Positions 53,241 through 63,929 are shown, numbered from the stretch's first letter. The stretch: DNA of 64,000 nt from Halomonas sp. CUBES01 (GCF_020991005.1 NZ_JAJLLW010000006.1:190001-254000), one strand, 5' to 3'. A program made the numbers and translations. Notes: a model not told the origin generated them from the letters alone.

Positions 53241-54401
53241 ATGGCCTGGAATACGCGTGTCGATCACGTCGCCCCCTTTCGCGTGATGCACTTGCTGGAA
53301 ATGGCCCAGGCTCGCGAAGCCGAGGGACACGATGTGATCCATCTCGAAGTGGGCGAGCCGGATTTCGCCACCCCTGAGCCTATCGTAGCGGCCGGCCAGC
53401 AGGCGCTGGCGCAGGGCAAGACGCGCTATACCCCAGCCGCCGGTCTGCCCGCGCTGCGCGAGGCGATTGCCGGGCATTATGCCGAGCACTTCAATGCCGC
53501 GGTGGATCCGTCGCGCATTCTGGTCACGCCCGGGGCGTCGGGAGCGCTGTTGCTGGCCAGCCAGTTGCTCATCGAGGCGGGCGACCGGGTAGTGATGGCC
53601 GACCCCAACTATCCGTGTAACCGCCACTTCATGGCCCTGGCCGGCGCCGAGGTGGATGCCGTTGCCGTGGGGCGTGACAGCGGCTGGCAGCTGGATGCTG
53701 CGCTCATTCGCAAGCACTGGCAAGCCCGCACTAGGCTTGCCATGCTGGCGTCGCCCTCCAACCCCACCGGGCATACCCTGGATGCCGCGTCGCTCAACGA
53801 GGTGTTCTCGGCGGTGGCCGAGCGTGGCGGCGAGGTGCTGGTCGACGAGATCTATCAGGGCCTCAACTACGACGATGCGCCGCTGTCGGCGACCTCGCTG
53901 TCAGATAATGCCTTTGTGGTGAACAGTTTCTCAAAATATTTCGGCATGACCGGCTGGCGCCTGGGTTGGCTGGTGGCTCCCGAGCATGCGGTCGAGCCGC
54001 TGACCCGGCTGGCGCAGAATGTCTTCCTGGCCGCGGCCACGCCCTCGCAGCATGCCGCGCTGGCCGCGTTTACGCCCGAATGCCGGGATATTCTGGAAAC
54101 CCGCCGGGCCACCCTGAAACAGCGCCGCCAGGTGCTGCTGGAGGGCCTGGCGCAGCTCGGCTTGGCGCCGGACTTGCCGCCCCAGGGCGCGTTTTACCTG
54201 TGGCTGGATATTTCCCGCTATAGCCGCGACAGCCAAGCGTTCTGCGAGCGGCTGCTGCGCGAGGAGAACGTGGCGATTACCCCCGGCATTGATTTTGCCG
54301 TCCAGGGCGGCGAGCACCACGTGCGTATTGCCTTCACCAACGACGTCGAGCGGCTGGCAGAAGCCGTGGTGCGCATCACGCGCTTTGTGAGCCGGCTATG
54401 A
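53241..54401 (+). CDS. PLP-dependent class I/II aminotransferase
   Basis: A 386-residue fold-type I aminotransferase. Signatures are HLEVGEPDFATPEPIVAAG near residue 34, GKTRYTPAAGLPALREAIA near 64, the cofactor-binding ASPSNPTGHTLD near 170 and the PLP-lysine region SFSKYFGMTGWRLGW near 232. AAGGAG lies before the ATG at 53241. Its stop overlaps sfsA by four bases. The amino-acid substrate cannot be told; relatives act on aspartate or on branched or aromatic amino acids. Confidence 0.92.
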   Translation: MAWNTRVDHVAPFRVMHLLEMAQAREAEGHDVIHLEVGEPDFATPEPIVAAGQQALAQGKTRYTPAAGLPALREAIAGHYAEHFNAAVDPSRILVTPGASGALLLASQLLIEAGDRVVMADPNYPCNRHFMALAGAEVDAVAVGRDSGWQLDAALIRKHWQARTRLAMLASPSNPTGHTLDAASLNEVFSAVAERGGEVLVDEIYQGLNYDDAPLSATSLSDNAFVVNSFSKYFGMTGWRLGWLVAPEHAVEPLTRLAQNVFLAAATPSQHAALAAFTPECRDILETRRATLKQRRQVLLEGLAQLGLAPDLPPQGAFYLWLDISRYSRDSQAFCERLLREENVAITPGIDFAVQGGEHHVRIAFTNDVERLAEAVVRITRFVSRL

Positions 54402-55189
54402 GCCTCGCCTACAACGGCCTGGTGCCGGGCACGCTGCTGCGTCGCTACAAGCGCTTTCTGGCCGATGTGCGCCTGGACGACGGTCAGGAAGTCGTCGCCC
54501 ACTGCCCGAATACCGGTTCGATGAAAGCGGTCAACGTCCCCGGCTGTCGGGTGTGGCTGTCGCAAAGCGATAACCCCAAGCGCAAGCTGGCCTGGACTTG
54601 GGAATGGATCGAATTGCCGCAGCCGGATGGCACGCTAGCGCTGGCTTCGGTGCACACCGGGCGCGCCAACCGCATCGTCGAAGCGGCCATCAATGCCGGC
54701 GATATCTTGCCGCTGGCGGGGTATCAAACGCTCAGGCGCGAGGTGAAAGTGGCCGACGCGCGGCTCGATTTCCGCCTGGACGACCCTGGCCGTGGCGCCG
54801 TCTTCATTGAAGTGAAGCAGGTGACGCTGAAGGAAACCGACGGGCACGGCTACTTTCCCGATTCGGTCAGCGTGCGCGGCGCCAAGCATCTGCGCTCGCT
54901 GCAGGCATTAGCCGAGCAGGGCGAGCGGGCGGTGTTGCTGTTCTGCGTGGCCCATGAGGGCATTGGCGATGTGGCGCCCGCCGCGCATATCGACCCGGCT
55001 TACGCGGCGGCGCTTGTGGAAGCGGCCAGGGCGGGGGTCGAGGTACTGGCGTACGGAGTAGACGTGCAGTGGGCCGCCGGCAAGCCCGCAGCAGTGCGTC
55101 TGACGCGAGCCTTGCCGATACGCTGGCCGGTGCCCTCAGCGGCGACGCACGCGGAAAATGGCGATTTCACCGAACAGGTTGGGCCATAG
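54398..55189 (+). CDS. sfsA: DNA/RNA nuclease SfsA
   Basis: A 263-residue SfsA-family protein. It has an N-terminal OB-like part (LVPGTLLRRYKRFLADVRL, AHCPNTGSM) and a nuclease-like domain with DARLDFRLDD, IEVKQVTL and FPDSVSVRGAKHL. The name comes from a sugar-fermentation phenotype in E. coli; nuclease activity has been reported for homologues. It is about 25 residues longer than usual, and the extra C-terminal codons overlap the end of convergent metW by 54 bp. Coupled to the aminotransferase gene by ATGA. Confidence 0.94.
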   Translation: MSLAYNGLVPGTLLRRYKRFLADVRLDDGQEVVAHCPNTGSMKAVNVPGCRVWLSQSDNPKRKLAWTWEWIELPQPDGTLALASVHTGRANRIVEAAINAGDILPLAGYQTLRREVKVADARLDFRLDDPGRGAVFIEVKQVTLKETDGHGYFPDSVSVRGAKHLRSLQALAEQGERAVLLFCVAHEGIGDVAPAAHIDPAYAAALVEAARAGVEVLAYGVDVQWAAGKPAAVRLTRALPIRWPVPSAATHAENGDFTEQVGP

Positions 55190-55732
55190 GCGCGACGTCC
55201 AGTGCCCGCGGTGGTCGCCCACGCCTACGGCGCGGTCGACAATCATCAGGCCTTTTTCACGGCACAGGTGTTCAAAGTCGTTGAAGGTCGAAAGATGAAT
55301 GTTGGGCGTGTCGTACCAGGCGTGGGGCAGCGACTTGGATACCGGCATGTAGCCGCGCAGCCCCAGATGAATACGGTGACGCCAGTAGGCAAAGTTGGGG
55401 AAGGTGATGATGCCTTCCTCGGCGACGCGCAGCATTTCATCGAGCATCTTGTCGGGGCGACGCAGGGCCTGCAGGGCCTGGGTCATGATCACCTGGTCGT
55501 AGCTGTTGTCGCAGAAGCTGCCCAGGCCATCGTCGAGGTTGTGCTCGATGACGTTGACGCCGCGGGTCACGCAGCCGGTAATTCCGTCGTGGTCGATTTC
55601 CAGCCCGTAGCCCGTGACGTTTTTATCCCTGGCCAGCGCCTCGAGCAGTACGCCATCGCCGCAGGCGAGGTCCAGCACGTGCGCGCCCTCGGGGACCCAG
55701 TCATAAATCAGTTCCAGATCAGCGCGCATCAT
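55136..55732 (-). CDS. metW: Methionine biosynthesis protein MetW
   Basis: A 198-residue SAM-methyltransferase-fold protein. It starts [25 protein letters not shown], with the nucleotide loop near residue 20, and has the family block [21 protein letters not shown] near 108. It pairs with MetX, overlapping it by four bases. In several proteobacteria MetW is needed for or stimulates MetX acyltransferase activity. Its 3' end overlaps sfsA on the other strand. Confidence 0.95.
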   Translation of the reverse strand: MMRADLELIYDWVPEGAHVLDLACGDGVLLEALARDKNVTGYGLEIDHDGITGCVTRGVNVIEHNLDDGLGSFCDNSYDQVIMTQALQALRRPDKMLDEMLRVAEEGIITFPNFAYWRHRIHLGLRGYMPVSKSLPHAWYDTPNIHLSTFNDFEHLCREKGLMIVDRAVGVGDHRGHWTSRLWPNLFGEIAIFRVRRR

Positions 55733-56925
55733 GGGGTCTCCTCGGCGGCTATCGGGGTCAGCTTGAGGTCGCGAGCCACGCGGTTCATGAAGGCGCCGAA
55801 TACCGCATCGTAACGGGGCTCGTGTAGCAGGAAGGCGTCGTGGCCGTGCGGTGAGTCAATGTTGGCGTAGCTGACTGATTTACCCGCTCGCGTCAGGGCA
55901 TCCACCAGCTCGCGGGAGCGGGGCGGCGGGAAGCGCCAGTCGGTGGTAAAGCTGACGATCAGGAACGGGCATTGCGCCGGGGCAAGGGCCTTGGCCAGAT
56001 CCCCGCCTTGGGTGGCCGCCGGGTCGAAGTAGTCCAGCGCCTTGGTCATCAGCAGGTAGGTGTTGGCGTCAAAGGCGGTGGAAAAGGTATCGCCCTGATA
56101 GCGCAGGTAGGATTCCACCTGAAACTCGACGCCGAAGCCGAAATTCAGGTCGTTGCTGCGCAGGTCGCGGCCAAACTTGCTGCCCATGGCGTCTTCGGAG
56201 AGGTAGGTGATATGACCGACCATGCGCGCCAGCTTGAGCCCGCGCTTGGGCACGGTGTCATGCTCGGCGTACCAGCCATCAAAAAAGTCTGGGTCAGAGC
56301 GAATCGCCTGACGGGCCACCTCGTTAAAGGCGATATTTTGCGCCGAAAGGCGCGGCGTGGCGGCAATCACCACCGCATTGCCCACCCGTTCCGGGTAGGT
56401 CATCGTCCACTGCATCACCTGCATGCCGCCCAGGCTTCCGCCGACCGCCGCCGCCCAGCGTTCAATCCCCAGATGGTCGGCCAGGCGGGCCTGGCTGGCC
56501 ACCCAGTCGCTCACCGTGACCATCGGAAAGTCGGGGCCCCACTGGCGGCCCGTTTCCGGGTTGTGACTGACCGGGCCGGTACTGCCGTGGCAGCCGCCCA
56601 AATTGTTCAACGACACGACGAAAAAGCGATTGGTGTCGATGGGTTTGCCAGGGCCGATGTGCGCATCCCACCAGCCGGGTTTGCGGTCGTCTTCGCTGTG
56701 AAAACCGGCCGCATGGTGATGGCCCGATAGCGCATGGCAGATCAACACCGCATTGTTACGCTCGGCGTTGAGGGTGCCGTAGGTCTCATAGATCAGCTCG
56801 TACTCGGGCAGCACTTTGCCGCAGGCGAGCGGCAGCGGCATGTCGAACTTGGCGACATGCGGGGTGACCAGGCCGACGCTATCCGTCGGTCGGTCAGCAA
56901 AAGCAAGCGTGTCTGAATCGGGCAT
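55729..56925 (-). CDS. metX: Homoserine O-acyltransferase MetX
   Basis: A 398-residue alpha/beta-hydrolase-fold enzyme for the first methionine-specific step. The catalytic Ser is in [12 protein letters not shown] (about residue 165); the Asp ([10 protein letters not shown]) and His ([11 protein letters not shown]) complete the triad. Gammaproteobacterial MetX paired with MetW often uses succinyl-CoA rather than acetyl-CoA, so the donor is open. Upstream neighbours are yggT, proC and yggS on the same strand, the Pseudomonas order. Confidence 0.96.
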   Translation of the reverse strand: MPDSDTLAFADRPTDSVGLVTPHVAKFDMPLPLACGKVLPEYELIYETYGTLNAERNNAVLICHALSGHHHAAGFHSEDDRKPGWWDAHIGPGKPIDTNRFFVVSLNNLGGCHGSTGPVSHNPETGRQWGPDFPMVTVSDWVASQARLADHLGIERWAAAVGGSLGGMQVMQWTMTYPERVGNAVVIAATPRLSAQNIAFNEVARQAIRSDPDFFDGWYAEHDTVPKRGLKLARMVGHITYLSEDAMGSKFGRDLRSNDLNFGFGVEFQVESYLRYQGDTFSTAFDANTYLLMTKALDYFDPAATQGGDLAKALAPAQCPFLIVSFTTDWRFPPPRSRELVDALTRAGKSVSYANIDSPHGHDAFLLHEPRYDAVFGAFMNRVARDLKLTPIAAEETP

Positions 56926-56980
56926 CGAAAGCGTTAGTCCTGCTGAGTCAATCGGAATGAGTAAGCCTTGGCGTTGATCA

Positions 56981-57574
56981 TTACAGGCCGACCAGCGCGC
57001 CGGAAATGCCGGCGGCGCGAATCAGCGAGCCGACCAGCAGCCCATCCACCAGATTAATAGCGATAAACACCACAATGGGAGATAAATCAATCATGCCCAG
57101 TGGTGGAATCACCTTGCGTACCGGGGCCATGATGGGTTCCACCAGCTGCATGATTAATAGCGCGCCGGGGTGGCTGGCATTGGGCGCGACCCAGCTCAGG
57201 ATGATCATCACGATCATGGCAAAGAAGTAGATCTTCAGAATGGCGTTGGCCAGCGCCGCGATGCCGGCAACCAGCAGCCCGGGAATAGGTGGCATGCCGA
57301 CGCCGATGACCATGAAAATGGCGACGATGCTGACGACCTTGAGGACGAACCCTGCCGCCAGGGTCGCGAGGTCAAAGCGGCCGGCAACCGGCCCCAGAAA
57401 GCCCTGGAAAAGCCCCACCACCGGCTGGGTAATCTTGACCACCGACTGGCTCAGCGGGTTGTAGTAGTCGGCCCGCGATGCCTGCAATAAAAACCGCAGC
57501 ATGAGTAAAAACAAGTAAATGTTGATCAACGAGTTAACAAGCATTAACCCGGCGCTGCCCAATTCGTTGCCCAT
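56981..57574 (-). CDS. yggT: YggT family membrane protein
   Basis: A 197-residue integral membrane protein with two YggT repeats, each of two or three hydrophobic helices. The repeat signature [20 protein letters not shown] is near residue 34 and its counterpart [23 protein letters not shown] is near 130. Roles in cation stress tolerance or membrane assembly have been suggested for relatives, but no function is fixed. Located between proC and metX. Confidence 0.93.
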   Translation of the reverse strand: MGNELGSAGLMLVNSLINIYLFLLMLRFLLQASRADYYNPLSQSVVKITQPVVGLFQGFLGPVAGRFDLATLAAGFVLKVVSIVAIFMVIGVGMPPIPGLLVAGIAALANAILKIYFFAMIVMIILSWVAPNASHPGALLIMQLVEPIMAPVRKVIPPLGMIDLSPIVVFIAINLVDGLLVGSLIRAAGISGALVGL

Positions 57575-57603
57575 GGCTGTTTCTCCTATAAAATCCGCAT
57601 TGA

Positions 57604-58428
57604 TTAGTGACCGCTCAGTTCCCTGGACATCGCTTGGGCTCGCTTGGCGCAGGCCTGCATCGCATCGGCGATGGTCGTCCTTAGCTTTGCATCTTCCATG
57701 TGCTGGATCGCCCGTTCGGTGGTGCCGCCGGGCGACATCACGTTCTGTTTCAGCGTGGCCGGATCCTTGTCGCTTTGCTGCGCCATGGTGGCCGCGCCCA
57801 GCGCCGTCTGGATGGCCAGGCGACGCGCGGTGTCAGCGGGCAGACCCAGCGTCACGCCGGCGTCCTCCATGGCTTCCAGCATCAGGAAGAAGTAGGCCGG
57901 TGCACTTCCTGAGACCGCCGTCACGGCGTCGAGCAGCGGCTCCTCATCGACCCATTCGACGATCCCCACCGCTTCCATGAGCTGGGTTGCGAGTGCGCGC
58001 TGATCATCGCTGACCCGCGCATTAGCATACAGACCGCTCGCCCCACGGCCTACCAGCGAGGGCGTATTCGGCATGCAGCGCACCATGGCGTTATCACCGC
58101 CCAGCCATTGATCGATGGTGGCAGCATCAAGGCCGGCGGCAATCGACATCACCAGGGGCTTATGCTTGCCGATCGTGTCGCTGAGGTCTTCGCACACTTC
58201 GCGCATGATCTGAGGCTTGACCGCCAGCACCACGACGTCGGCCTGGCTCGCGGCGGCGTTATTGTCGGTTTGCGTCGTGATCCCCAGGCGCGACCGCAGG
58301 CTCTCCAGTTCGCTTTCCCGTGGTGCCGTGGCGGTGATGTCGGAAGGCGTGACACCGCTGTCGATCAGGCCGCCAATGATGGCGCTCGCCATATTGCCTG
58401 CGCCAATGAAGGTGATCTTGTTCGCCAT
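57604..58428 (-). CDS. proC: Pyrroline-5-carboxylate reductase ProC
   Basis: A 274-residue NAD(P)H enzyme for the last step of proline synthesis. The Rossmann loop FIGAGNMASAIIGGL is at residues 6-20. VVLAVKPQIMREV and VRCMPNTPSLVGRGASGLYA follow, and the proline-binding family block is AVSGSAPAYFFLMLEAMEDAG and LKQNVMSPGGTTERAIQ. The gene follows yggS on the same strand. Proline is an osmoprotectant in salt-adapted bacteria, though this is the general biosynthetic enzyme. Confidence 0.98.
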   Translation of the reverse strand: MANKITFIGAGNMASAIIGGLIDSGVTPSDITATAPRESELESLRSRLGITTQTDNNAAASQADVVVLAVKPQIMREVCEDLSDTIGKHKPLVMSIAAGLDAATIDQWLGGDNAMVRCMPNTPSLVGRGASGLYANARVSDDQRALATQLMEAVGIVEWVDEEPLLDAVTAVSGSAPAYFFLMLEAMEDAGVTLGLPADTARRLAIQTALGAATMAQQSDKDPATLKQNVMSPGGTTERAIQHMEDAKLRTTIADAMQACAKRAQAMSRELSGH

Positions 58429-58499
58429 GTGGGTATCCTCTTTTAAAAATGGGCTGCGCTTGGCAGCGTAATGGCATCGGCCGGACGATGCGTGGCGGT

Positions 58500-59204
58500 T
58501 CAGGTCGTGTTGCGCGCGCCAAAAATCGCCGTGCCGAGGCGCACCAGGGTGGCGCCTTCCAGTACCGCAGCTTCCAGGTCATCGGTCATGCCCATGGAGA
58601 GCGTATCCAGGGGGGCGTCGGGCAGTGATGTCTGCAACGCCTGCAGCAATTCACGCAGCTGGGCCAGGGGCGCCCGCTGGGCGTCCAGCCCTTCGGCGGG
58701 CGCGGGAATGGCCATCAGCCCGCGCAGCGCTAAATTCGGCAGGCTGGCGATTGCCTCGGCCAGGGGGGCGACGTCGTCGGGCATGACGCCGGACTTGCTC
58801 TCCTCGCGGCTGATATTGACCTGGATGCAGACGTTGAGCGGCGGCAGGTGCTCGGGGCGCTGTTCGCTGAGCCGCTTGGCGATCTTCAGGCGGTCGACGC
58901 TGTGCATCCAGGCAAAGTGCTCGGCCACGGCACGCGTCTTGTTCGACTGCAGGGGGCCGATGAAATGCCACACGATGTCGTCCAGGTCGACGAGCTCCGC
59001 CTGCTTGTCCAGCGCTTCCTGCAGGTAGTTTTCGCCAAATTCCCGCTGGCCCAGAGACCAGGCCTGACGAATCATCGCGGCCGGCTTGGTTTTACTCACG
59101 GCGAGCAATGAGGCATCGTTTTCCGGACGCTGGGCGTCGATCAACGCATGCGTCAGACGTTCACGCGCATGGGTCAGTGACGCTGAAAGCGCGTTATCTG
59201 TCAT
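58500..59204 (-). CDS. yggS: Pyridoxal phosphate homeostasis protein YggS
   Basis: A 234-residue PLP-binding TIM barrel of the YggS/PROSC family. The PLP-Lys is in LLAVSKTKPAAMIRQA (about residue 35), followed by FGENYLQEALDK and WHFIGPLQSNKTRAV; the phosphate-binding end is LSMGMTDDLEAAV and VRLGTAIFGAR. The start at 59204 gives the E. coli length. It is divergent from pilT with only 33 bp between the starts, so the two promoters must overlap the neighbouring genes. Confidence 0.96.
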   Translation of the reverse strand: MTDNALSASLTHARERLTHALIDAQRPENDASLLAVSKTKPAAMIRQAWSLGQREFGENYLQEALDKQAELVDLDDIVWHFIGPLQSNKTRAVAEHFAWMHSVDRLKIAKRLSEQRPEHLPPLNVCIQVNISREESKSGVMPDDVAPLAEAIASLPNLALRGLMAIPAPAEGLDAQRAPLAQLRELLQALQTSLPDAPLDTLSMGMTDDLEAAVLEGATLVRLGTAIFGARNTT

Positions 59205-59237
59205 ACTCAAGCACCTTACCGCAGCTGGGGAAGAGAG

Positions 59238-60281
59238 ATGGATATTACCGAACTGCTGGCATTCTCGGCAAAGCAGAATGCATCCGACCTGCATTTGTCC
59301 GCTGGCCTGCCTCCCATGATACGGGTTGATGGCGATATCCGTCGGCTAAATGTGCCCGCCATGGATAACACCGCCGTGCGTGGGCTGATCTACGACATCA
59401 TGAACGATCGTCAGCGCCGCGACTATGAAGAACACCTCGAAGTCGATTTCTCTTTTGAAGTGCCGGGCGTGGCGCGTTTCCGCGTGAACGCCTTCAATCA
59501 GGCCCGCGGTGCCGGGGCGGTGTTCCGCACCATTCCCAATCAGGTGCTGTCGATGCAGGCGCTGGGGCTTGGCGAGGTGTTTGAACGCCTGTCGATGCTG
59601 CCCCGCGGGCTGGTGCTGGTGACCGGGCCCACCGGCTCGGGCAAGAGCACCACCCTTGCGGCGATGATCGACTACATCAACGATCATCGGTTTGAGCATA
59701 TTCTGACTATCGAAGACCCCGTGGAATTCGTCCATGCCAGCAAGCGCTGCCTGATCAATCAGCGTGAGGTTCATCGCGATACGCACAGCTTTGCCGAGGC
59801 GTTGCGCAGCGCGTTACGCGAAGACCCCGACGTGATTCTGGTCGGCGAACTGCGCGACCTGGAAACCATCCGCCTGGCGCTGACGGCGGCGGAAACCGGG
59901 CACCTGGTGTTGGGGACGCTGCACACCACCTCGGCTGCCAAGACCATCGACCGGATCATTGATGTCTTCCCGGGCGAAGAAAAAGCCATGGTGCGCTCCA
60001 TGCTATCGGAGTCGCTTCAGGCGGTGGTCTCGCAATCGCTGCTGAAGCGTCAGGGCGGTGGTCGGGTGGCCGCCCACGAGATCCTGATTGCCACCTCGGC
60101 GGTGCGTAACCTGATTCGCGAAGACAAGGTGGCGCAGATCTACTCGGCGATTCAGACCGGCGGCAGCCTGGGGATGCAAACGCTCGATGCCTCGCTCAAG
60201 CAGCTGGTCAGCGACGGTCACGTCAGCATGGAAGACGCCCAGGCGCGAGCCAAGGGTACGCTTGCTTCACAGGAGACGTAG
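59238..60281 (+). CDS. pilT: Type IV pilus retraction ATPase PilT
   Basis: A 347-residue hexameric secretion-type ATPase that powers pilus retraction. Signatures are ASDLHLSAGLPPMIRVDGDI at the N-terminus, Walker A VTGPTGSGKSTTLAA (about 132-146), the Asp box ILTIEDPVEFVH, Walker B DPDVILVGELRD, and the C-terminal AIRNLIRE-like AVRNLIREDK. pilU follows after two bases. The pilT-pilU pair next to yggS-proC is typical of Pseudomonas relatives. Confidence 0.97.
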   Translation: MDITELLAFSAKQNASDLHLSAGLPPMIRVDGDIRRLNVPAMDNTAVRGLIYDIMNDRQRRDYEEHLEVDFSFEVPGVARFRVNAFNQARGAGAVFRTIPNQVLSMQALGLGEVFERLSMLPRGLVLVTGPTGSGKSTTLAAMIDYINDHRFEHILTIEDPVEFVHASKRCLINQREVHRDTHSFAEALRSALREDPDVILVGELRDLETIRLALTAAETGHLVLGTLHTTSAAKTIDRIIDVFPGEEKAMVRSMLSESLQAVVSQSLLKRQGGGRVAAHEILIATSAVRNLIREDKVAQIYSAIQTGGSLGMQTLDASLKQLVSDGHVSMEDAQARAKGTLASQET

Positions 60282-60283
60282 CG

Positions 60284-61453
60284 ATGGCACGTGACGACGC
60301 CGCAGCGCTGACCCCCACCCAGTGGTTGCATCAGTTGCTGGATATCATGGTGCAGCAGCAGGCCTCTGATCTGCTGATTACCGTCGGCGCACCGCCCAGC
60401 CTCAAGATGAACGGCGGCCTGGTGCCGCTGGGGCAGCAGTCGCTGAACGCGCACCAGGTCAACGAGCTGGTGGCGCATACGGTGCCCGAGGGGCTGCGCG
60501 AGCGCTTCGGACACGAACAGGAAGCCAACTTTGCGCTTGGCCTGGACGAGAAAGGACGTTTTCGTGTCAGTGCTTTTCAGCAGCGCAATCAGCCCGCCAT
60601 GGTGATTCGCCGGATTGCCCAGCAGATTCCCACCCTTGGGTCGCTCGGCGTGCCGGATTCCTTGAGCGGCCTGGCGCATGCCAAGCGAGGCCTGGTGCTG
60701 GTAGTGGGCGGCACCGGGACGGGGAAATCCACCACCCTGGCGGCGATGGTGCAGGAGCGCAACGAGCACGTTGGCGGTCATATCATCAGCATTGAAGACC
60801 CCATCGAATACCTGCACCCGCACAAGCGGGCCATCGTCAATCAGCGGGAAGTGGGCATTGATACCGAGTCGTTTGAAGTGGCGCTTAAAAACACCCTGCG
60901 TCAGGCGCCCGACGTCATTTTGATCGGTGAAATACGCAGCCGGGAAACCATGGAGCACGCGCTGACCTTCGCCGAAACCGGGCATCTATGTCTGGCCACG
61001 CTGCACGCCAACAATGCCAACCAGGCGTTGGAGCGGATTATTCATTTCTTCCCCCACGAGCGCCACGAACAGATCTGGATGGATCTCTCGCTCAACCTGC
61101 GAGCGGTCGTCGCTCAGCAGCTGCTGCCGATGCGCAGCGGCGGTCGTTGTGCGGCGGTTGAGGTCATGCTTCAGTCGTCGCGGATTGCCGATCTGATTCG
61201 TAAAGGCCGGGTTGCCGATATAAAGGCCGCCATGGCCGCGTCTCGGGATCACGGTATGCAGACCTTTGACCAGGCACTGTTTGACCTCTATCAGGCCTCG
61301 CAGATCAGTCAGGAGGTGGCGCTTGCCCACGCCGATTCGGCCAACGACTTGCGGCTGATGCTGAAGCTGGGGGGCGACCAGTCGCGGCAGCACTCGCTGG
61401 AAGAGCGCGTACCGTCGCATTTGACCCTGCGTGACCGTGACGACCCCGTGTGA
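60284..61453 (+). CDS. pilU: PilT-dependent retraction ATPase PilU
   Basis: A 389-residue PilT paralogue that assists retraction under load. It shows ASDLLITVGAPPSLKMNGGL near the N-terminus, Walker A VVGGTGTGKSTTLAA (about 140-154), ISIEDPIEYLHPHK, and Walker B PDVILIGEIRSRETMEHA. Compared with PilT it has a longer N-terminus and a C-terminal extension after residue 355. Coupled to pilT. Its end nearly meets the convergent anmK stop (2 bp apart). Confidence 0.96.
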   Translation: MARDDAAALTPTQWLHQLLDIMVQQQASDLLITVGAPPSLKMNGGLVPLGQQSLNAHQVNELVAHTVPEGLRERFGHEQEANFALGLDEKGRFRVSAFQQRNQPAMVIRRIAQQIPTLGSLGVPDSLSGLAHAKRGLVLVVGGTGTGKSTTLAAMVQERNEHVGGHIISIEDPIEYLHPHKRAIVNQREVGIDTESFEVALKNTLRQAPDVILIGEIRSRETMEHALTFAETGHLCLATLHANNANQALERIIHFFPHERHEQIWMDLSLNLRAVVAQQLLPMRSGGRCAAVEVMLQSSRIADLIRKGRVADIKAAMAASRDHGMQTFDQALFDLYQASQISQEVALAHADSANDLRLMLKLGGDQSRQHSLEERVPSHLTLRDRDDPV

Positions 61454-61455
61454 CC

Positions 61456-62598
61456 TCAGGGAGCGTAAATGCCGCCGAGTATGCGTGGCCCGCTGGCGCC
61501 GGTCACCGAGGGCAGGTTGCCGGGCAGCTGATGGAGACGCTGGTGGGCCAGCCAGGCAAATGCCCCGGCCTCGATCCAGTCTTCAGGCCAGCCGTAGGCC
61601 GATGGCGATGTAAAGGTCATATTGGGTAAGTAGGCCGCAAGCCGGGCCATCAGGTGCGCGTTATGCGCCCCGCCTCCACAGGTGATCAGCGTGACGTCGG
61701 GGTGGCTGAGGGGTAGTTGCTCAATGCCCTGGGCCACGCTGGCCGCCGTGAGCTCGGCAAGCGTTGCCTGCACGTCGTGGGGGGCCTCACGGCCGGTCAA
61801 GTGGCTTGCCAGCCATGGCAGGTGAAAGAGCTCTCTTCCCGTGCTGCGCGGCGGTGGCTGATGAAAGAAAGGCGCTGCCAGCAGTCGCTCCAGCAGGCGT
61901 GGGTCGACCCTGCCGCTGGCGGCCCAGGCGCCGTCGCGGTCAAACCGGCCCTGCTGATGCTTGGCAAACCAGGCGTCCAGCAAGACGTTTGCCGGCCCGG
62001 TATCAAACCCGGTCACGGGAGCGTCAGGATCGCTGGGTAGCCACGTGAGGTTGGCAAAGCCGCCCAGATTCAAGACGAGTTGTTCGCCTTCCCGGCGCCC
62101 GAAAAGCGCCTGATGAAACGCCGGGGCAAGCGGTGCTGCCTGACCGCCGGCCGCCAGGTCTCGGCGGCGGAAGTCGGCGACCACGGTGGCACCGGTCAGT
62201 TCGGCCAGCAGGCTCGGGTTGTCGAGCTGCAGGGTGTAAGCCGGTCCGCCCGCATGCCCGCTCGGTGCGTGCTCGATGGTTTGTCCATGGCTGCCAATGG
62301 CGGCCACCTGGTCGATTGATACCCCCTGCTGACGTAATAAGGCCTTAACCGCGTCCGCCTGCATCTGACAAAACGCCGCTTCCGCCCTGGCCAAGGTGGC
62401 AAAGCTGACCTTCTCAGCGTGGCAGAGCTGCAAGAGTTCATCGTGGAGCGCCTCCGGCATGGCGCTTGCGTGGCTGGCCACCAGCGTGGGCGGGGTATTG
62501 GAGGCAATGGCCACCAGTGCCGCGTCAATCCCGTCCAGACTGGTCCCCGACATCAAGCCGATGTAGTAAACAGGCGTGTCAGTCGTTGAAGTTGTCAT
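61456..62598 (-). CDS. anmK: Anhydro-N-acetylmuramic acid kinase AnmK
   Basis: A 380-residue sugar kinase that converts recycled anhydroMurNAc to MurNAc-6-P. Signatures are [19 protein letters not shown] at the N-terminus, [13 protein letters not shown] near residue 92, [13 protein letters not shown] near 190, [16 protein letters not shown] near 203 and [17 protein letters not shown] near 315. The ATG at 62598 gives the standard length. It is divergent from tyrS, the common order in Pseudomonas. Confidence 0.97.
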   Translation of the reverse strand: MTTSTTDTPVYYIGLMSGTSLDGIDAALVAIASNTPPTLVASHASAMPEALHDELLQLCHAEKVSFATLARAEAAFCQMQADAVKALLRQQGVSIDQVAAIGSHGQTIEHAPSGHAGGPAYTLQLDNPSLLAELTGATVVADFRRRDLAAGGQAAPLAPAFHQALFGRREGEQLVLNLGGFANLTWLPSDPDAPVTGFDTGPANVLLDAWFAKHQQGRFDRDGAWAASGRVDPRLLERLLAAPFFHQPPPRSTGRELFHLPWLASHLTGREAPHDVQATLAELTAASVAQGIEQLPLSHPDVTLITCGGGAHNAHLMARLAAYLPNMTFTSPSAYGWPEDWIEAGAFAWLAHQRLHQLPGNLPSVTGASGPRILGGIYAP

Positions 62599-62712
62599 TG
62601 CAGTGGTATCCAAAGTAAGACGAAGGCTCAACCAAGGCGAGCGAGCATGATAACATCGCTCACTATTTATCATCCGAACGCCCGCAAGGCGATGCTTACG
62701 TGGAGAAAAGCA

Positions 62713-63912
62713 ATGAGTGAGGTGGATCAGGCGCTAGCGTTGTTATCGCGCGGAACGCATGAGATTTTGGTCGAGGACGAGCTGCGCCAAAAGTTGGCTT
62801 CCGGACGCAAGCTGCGTATCAAAGCGGGGTTTGATCCCACCGCCCCTGATCTTCATTTAGGGCATAGCGTGTTGCTGACCAAGATGCGTCAATTTCAGGA
62901 TCTGGGGCACACGGTTATTTTCCTGATTGGTGATTTTACCGGCCGCATCGGCGACCCCACCGGTAAAAACGTGACCCGAAAACCGCTCACCGAAGCCGAC
63001 GTTAAAGCCAACGCCGATACCTACCGGGAGCAGGTGTTTAAAATCCTCGACCCTGAAAAGACCGAAGTGCGCTTCAATGCCGAGTGGTTTGGTGAACTCT
63101 CCGCAGCCAAGATGATTGAGCTGGCAGCGCAGAGTACCGTCGCGCGCATGCTCGAGCGGGACGACTTTGAAAAACGCTACAGAGCCAATCAGTCGATTGC
63201 CATCCACGAATTTCTCTACCCGCTCGTTCAGGGGTATGACTCCGTCGCGCTGGAGGCGGATGTCGAGCTTGGCGGCACCGACCAGAAGTTCAACCTGCTG
63301 ATGGGCCGTGAAATCCAGAAGCATTTCGGCCAGGAACCGCAGGTGGTGATCACCATGCCGTTGCTGGAAGGGCTGGACGGCGTTCAGAAGATGTCCAAGT
63401 CGCTTGGCAACTATGTCGGCGTCGATGAAAGCCCCGGCGCGATGTTCAACAAGCTGGTATCCATGCCGGATAGCCTGATATGGCGTTACTTCGAGCTGCT
63501 GTCGTTGAAGTCCAACGAAGACCTCGAAGCACTCAAGCAGAGCGTTGAGCAAGGAGCCAATCCGCGCGATGTCAAAATGGCGCTGGCGCGCGAGTTGATT
63601 GCTCGCTACCACGGTGACGAAGCGGCGGCCAACGCGCATAAATCCGCCGGCAATCAGTTGGCGGATGGTGAGCTGCCCGACGACCTGCCAGAGGTCGAGG
63701 TGGATTTTGAAGGCAGTGCCGATGCGCCGATTGCTGCAGTGCTGAACCGGTCGGAGTTAACCAAGAACAGCGCCCAGGCCAAAGACATGCTGAAAAATGG
63801 CAGCGTCAAAGTAGATGGCGAGGTGGTAGCGCAAGACACCATGCTACCCACCGGCAAGGCGTACGTTATCCAGGCGGGCAAGAAACGTTACGCCCGTGTG
63901 ACACTGCGCTAA
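62713..63912 (+). CDS. tyrS: Tyrosyl-tRNA synthetase TyrS
   Basis: A 399-residue class I synthetase of the TyrRS-Z type. The HIGH motif is HLGH in [16 protein letters not shown] (about residues 39-54) and the KMSKS motif is in [13 protein letters not shown] (about 232). A C-terminal S4-like RNA-binding domain covers about 335-398 ([18 protein letters not shown]). TGGAGAAAAG precedes the ATG at 62713. Only 88 bp of the window follow it. Confidence 0.98.
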   Translation: MSEVDQALALLSRGTHEILVEDELRQKLASGRKLRIKAGFDPTAPDLHLGHSVLLTKMRQFQDLGHTVIFLIGDFTGRIGDPTGKNVTRKPLTEADVKANADTYREQVFKILDPEKTEVRFNAEWFGELSAAKMIELAAQSTVARMLERDDFEKRYRANQSIAIHEFLYPLVQGYDSVALEADVELGGTDQKFNLLMGREIQKHFGQEPQVVITMPLLEGLDGVQKMSKSLGNYVGVDESPGAMFNKLVSMPDSLIWRYFELLSLKSNEDLEALKQSVEQGANPRDVKMALARELIARYHGDEAAANAHKSAGNQLADGELPDDLPEVEVDFEGSADAPIAAVLNRSELTKNSAQAKDMLKNGSVKVDGEVVAQDTMLPTGKAYVIQAGKKRYARVTLR

Positions 63913-63929
63913 TTTTTTCGCCCGCCCCC

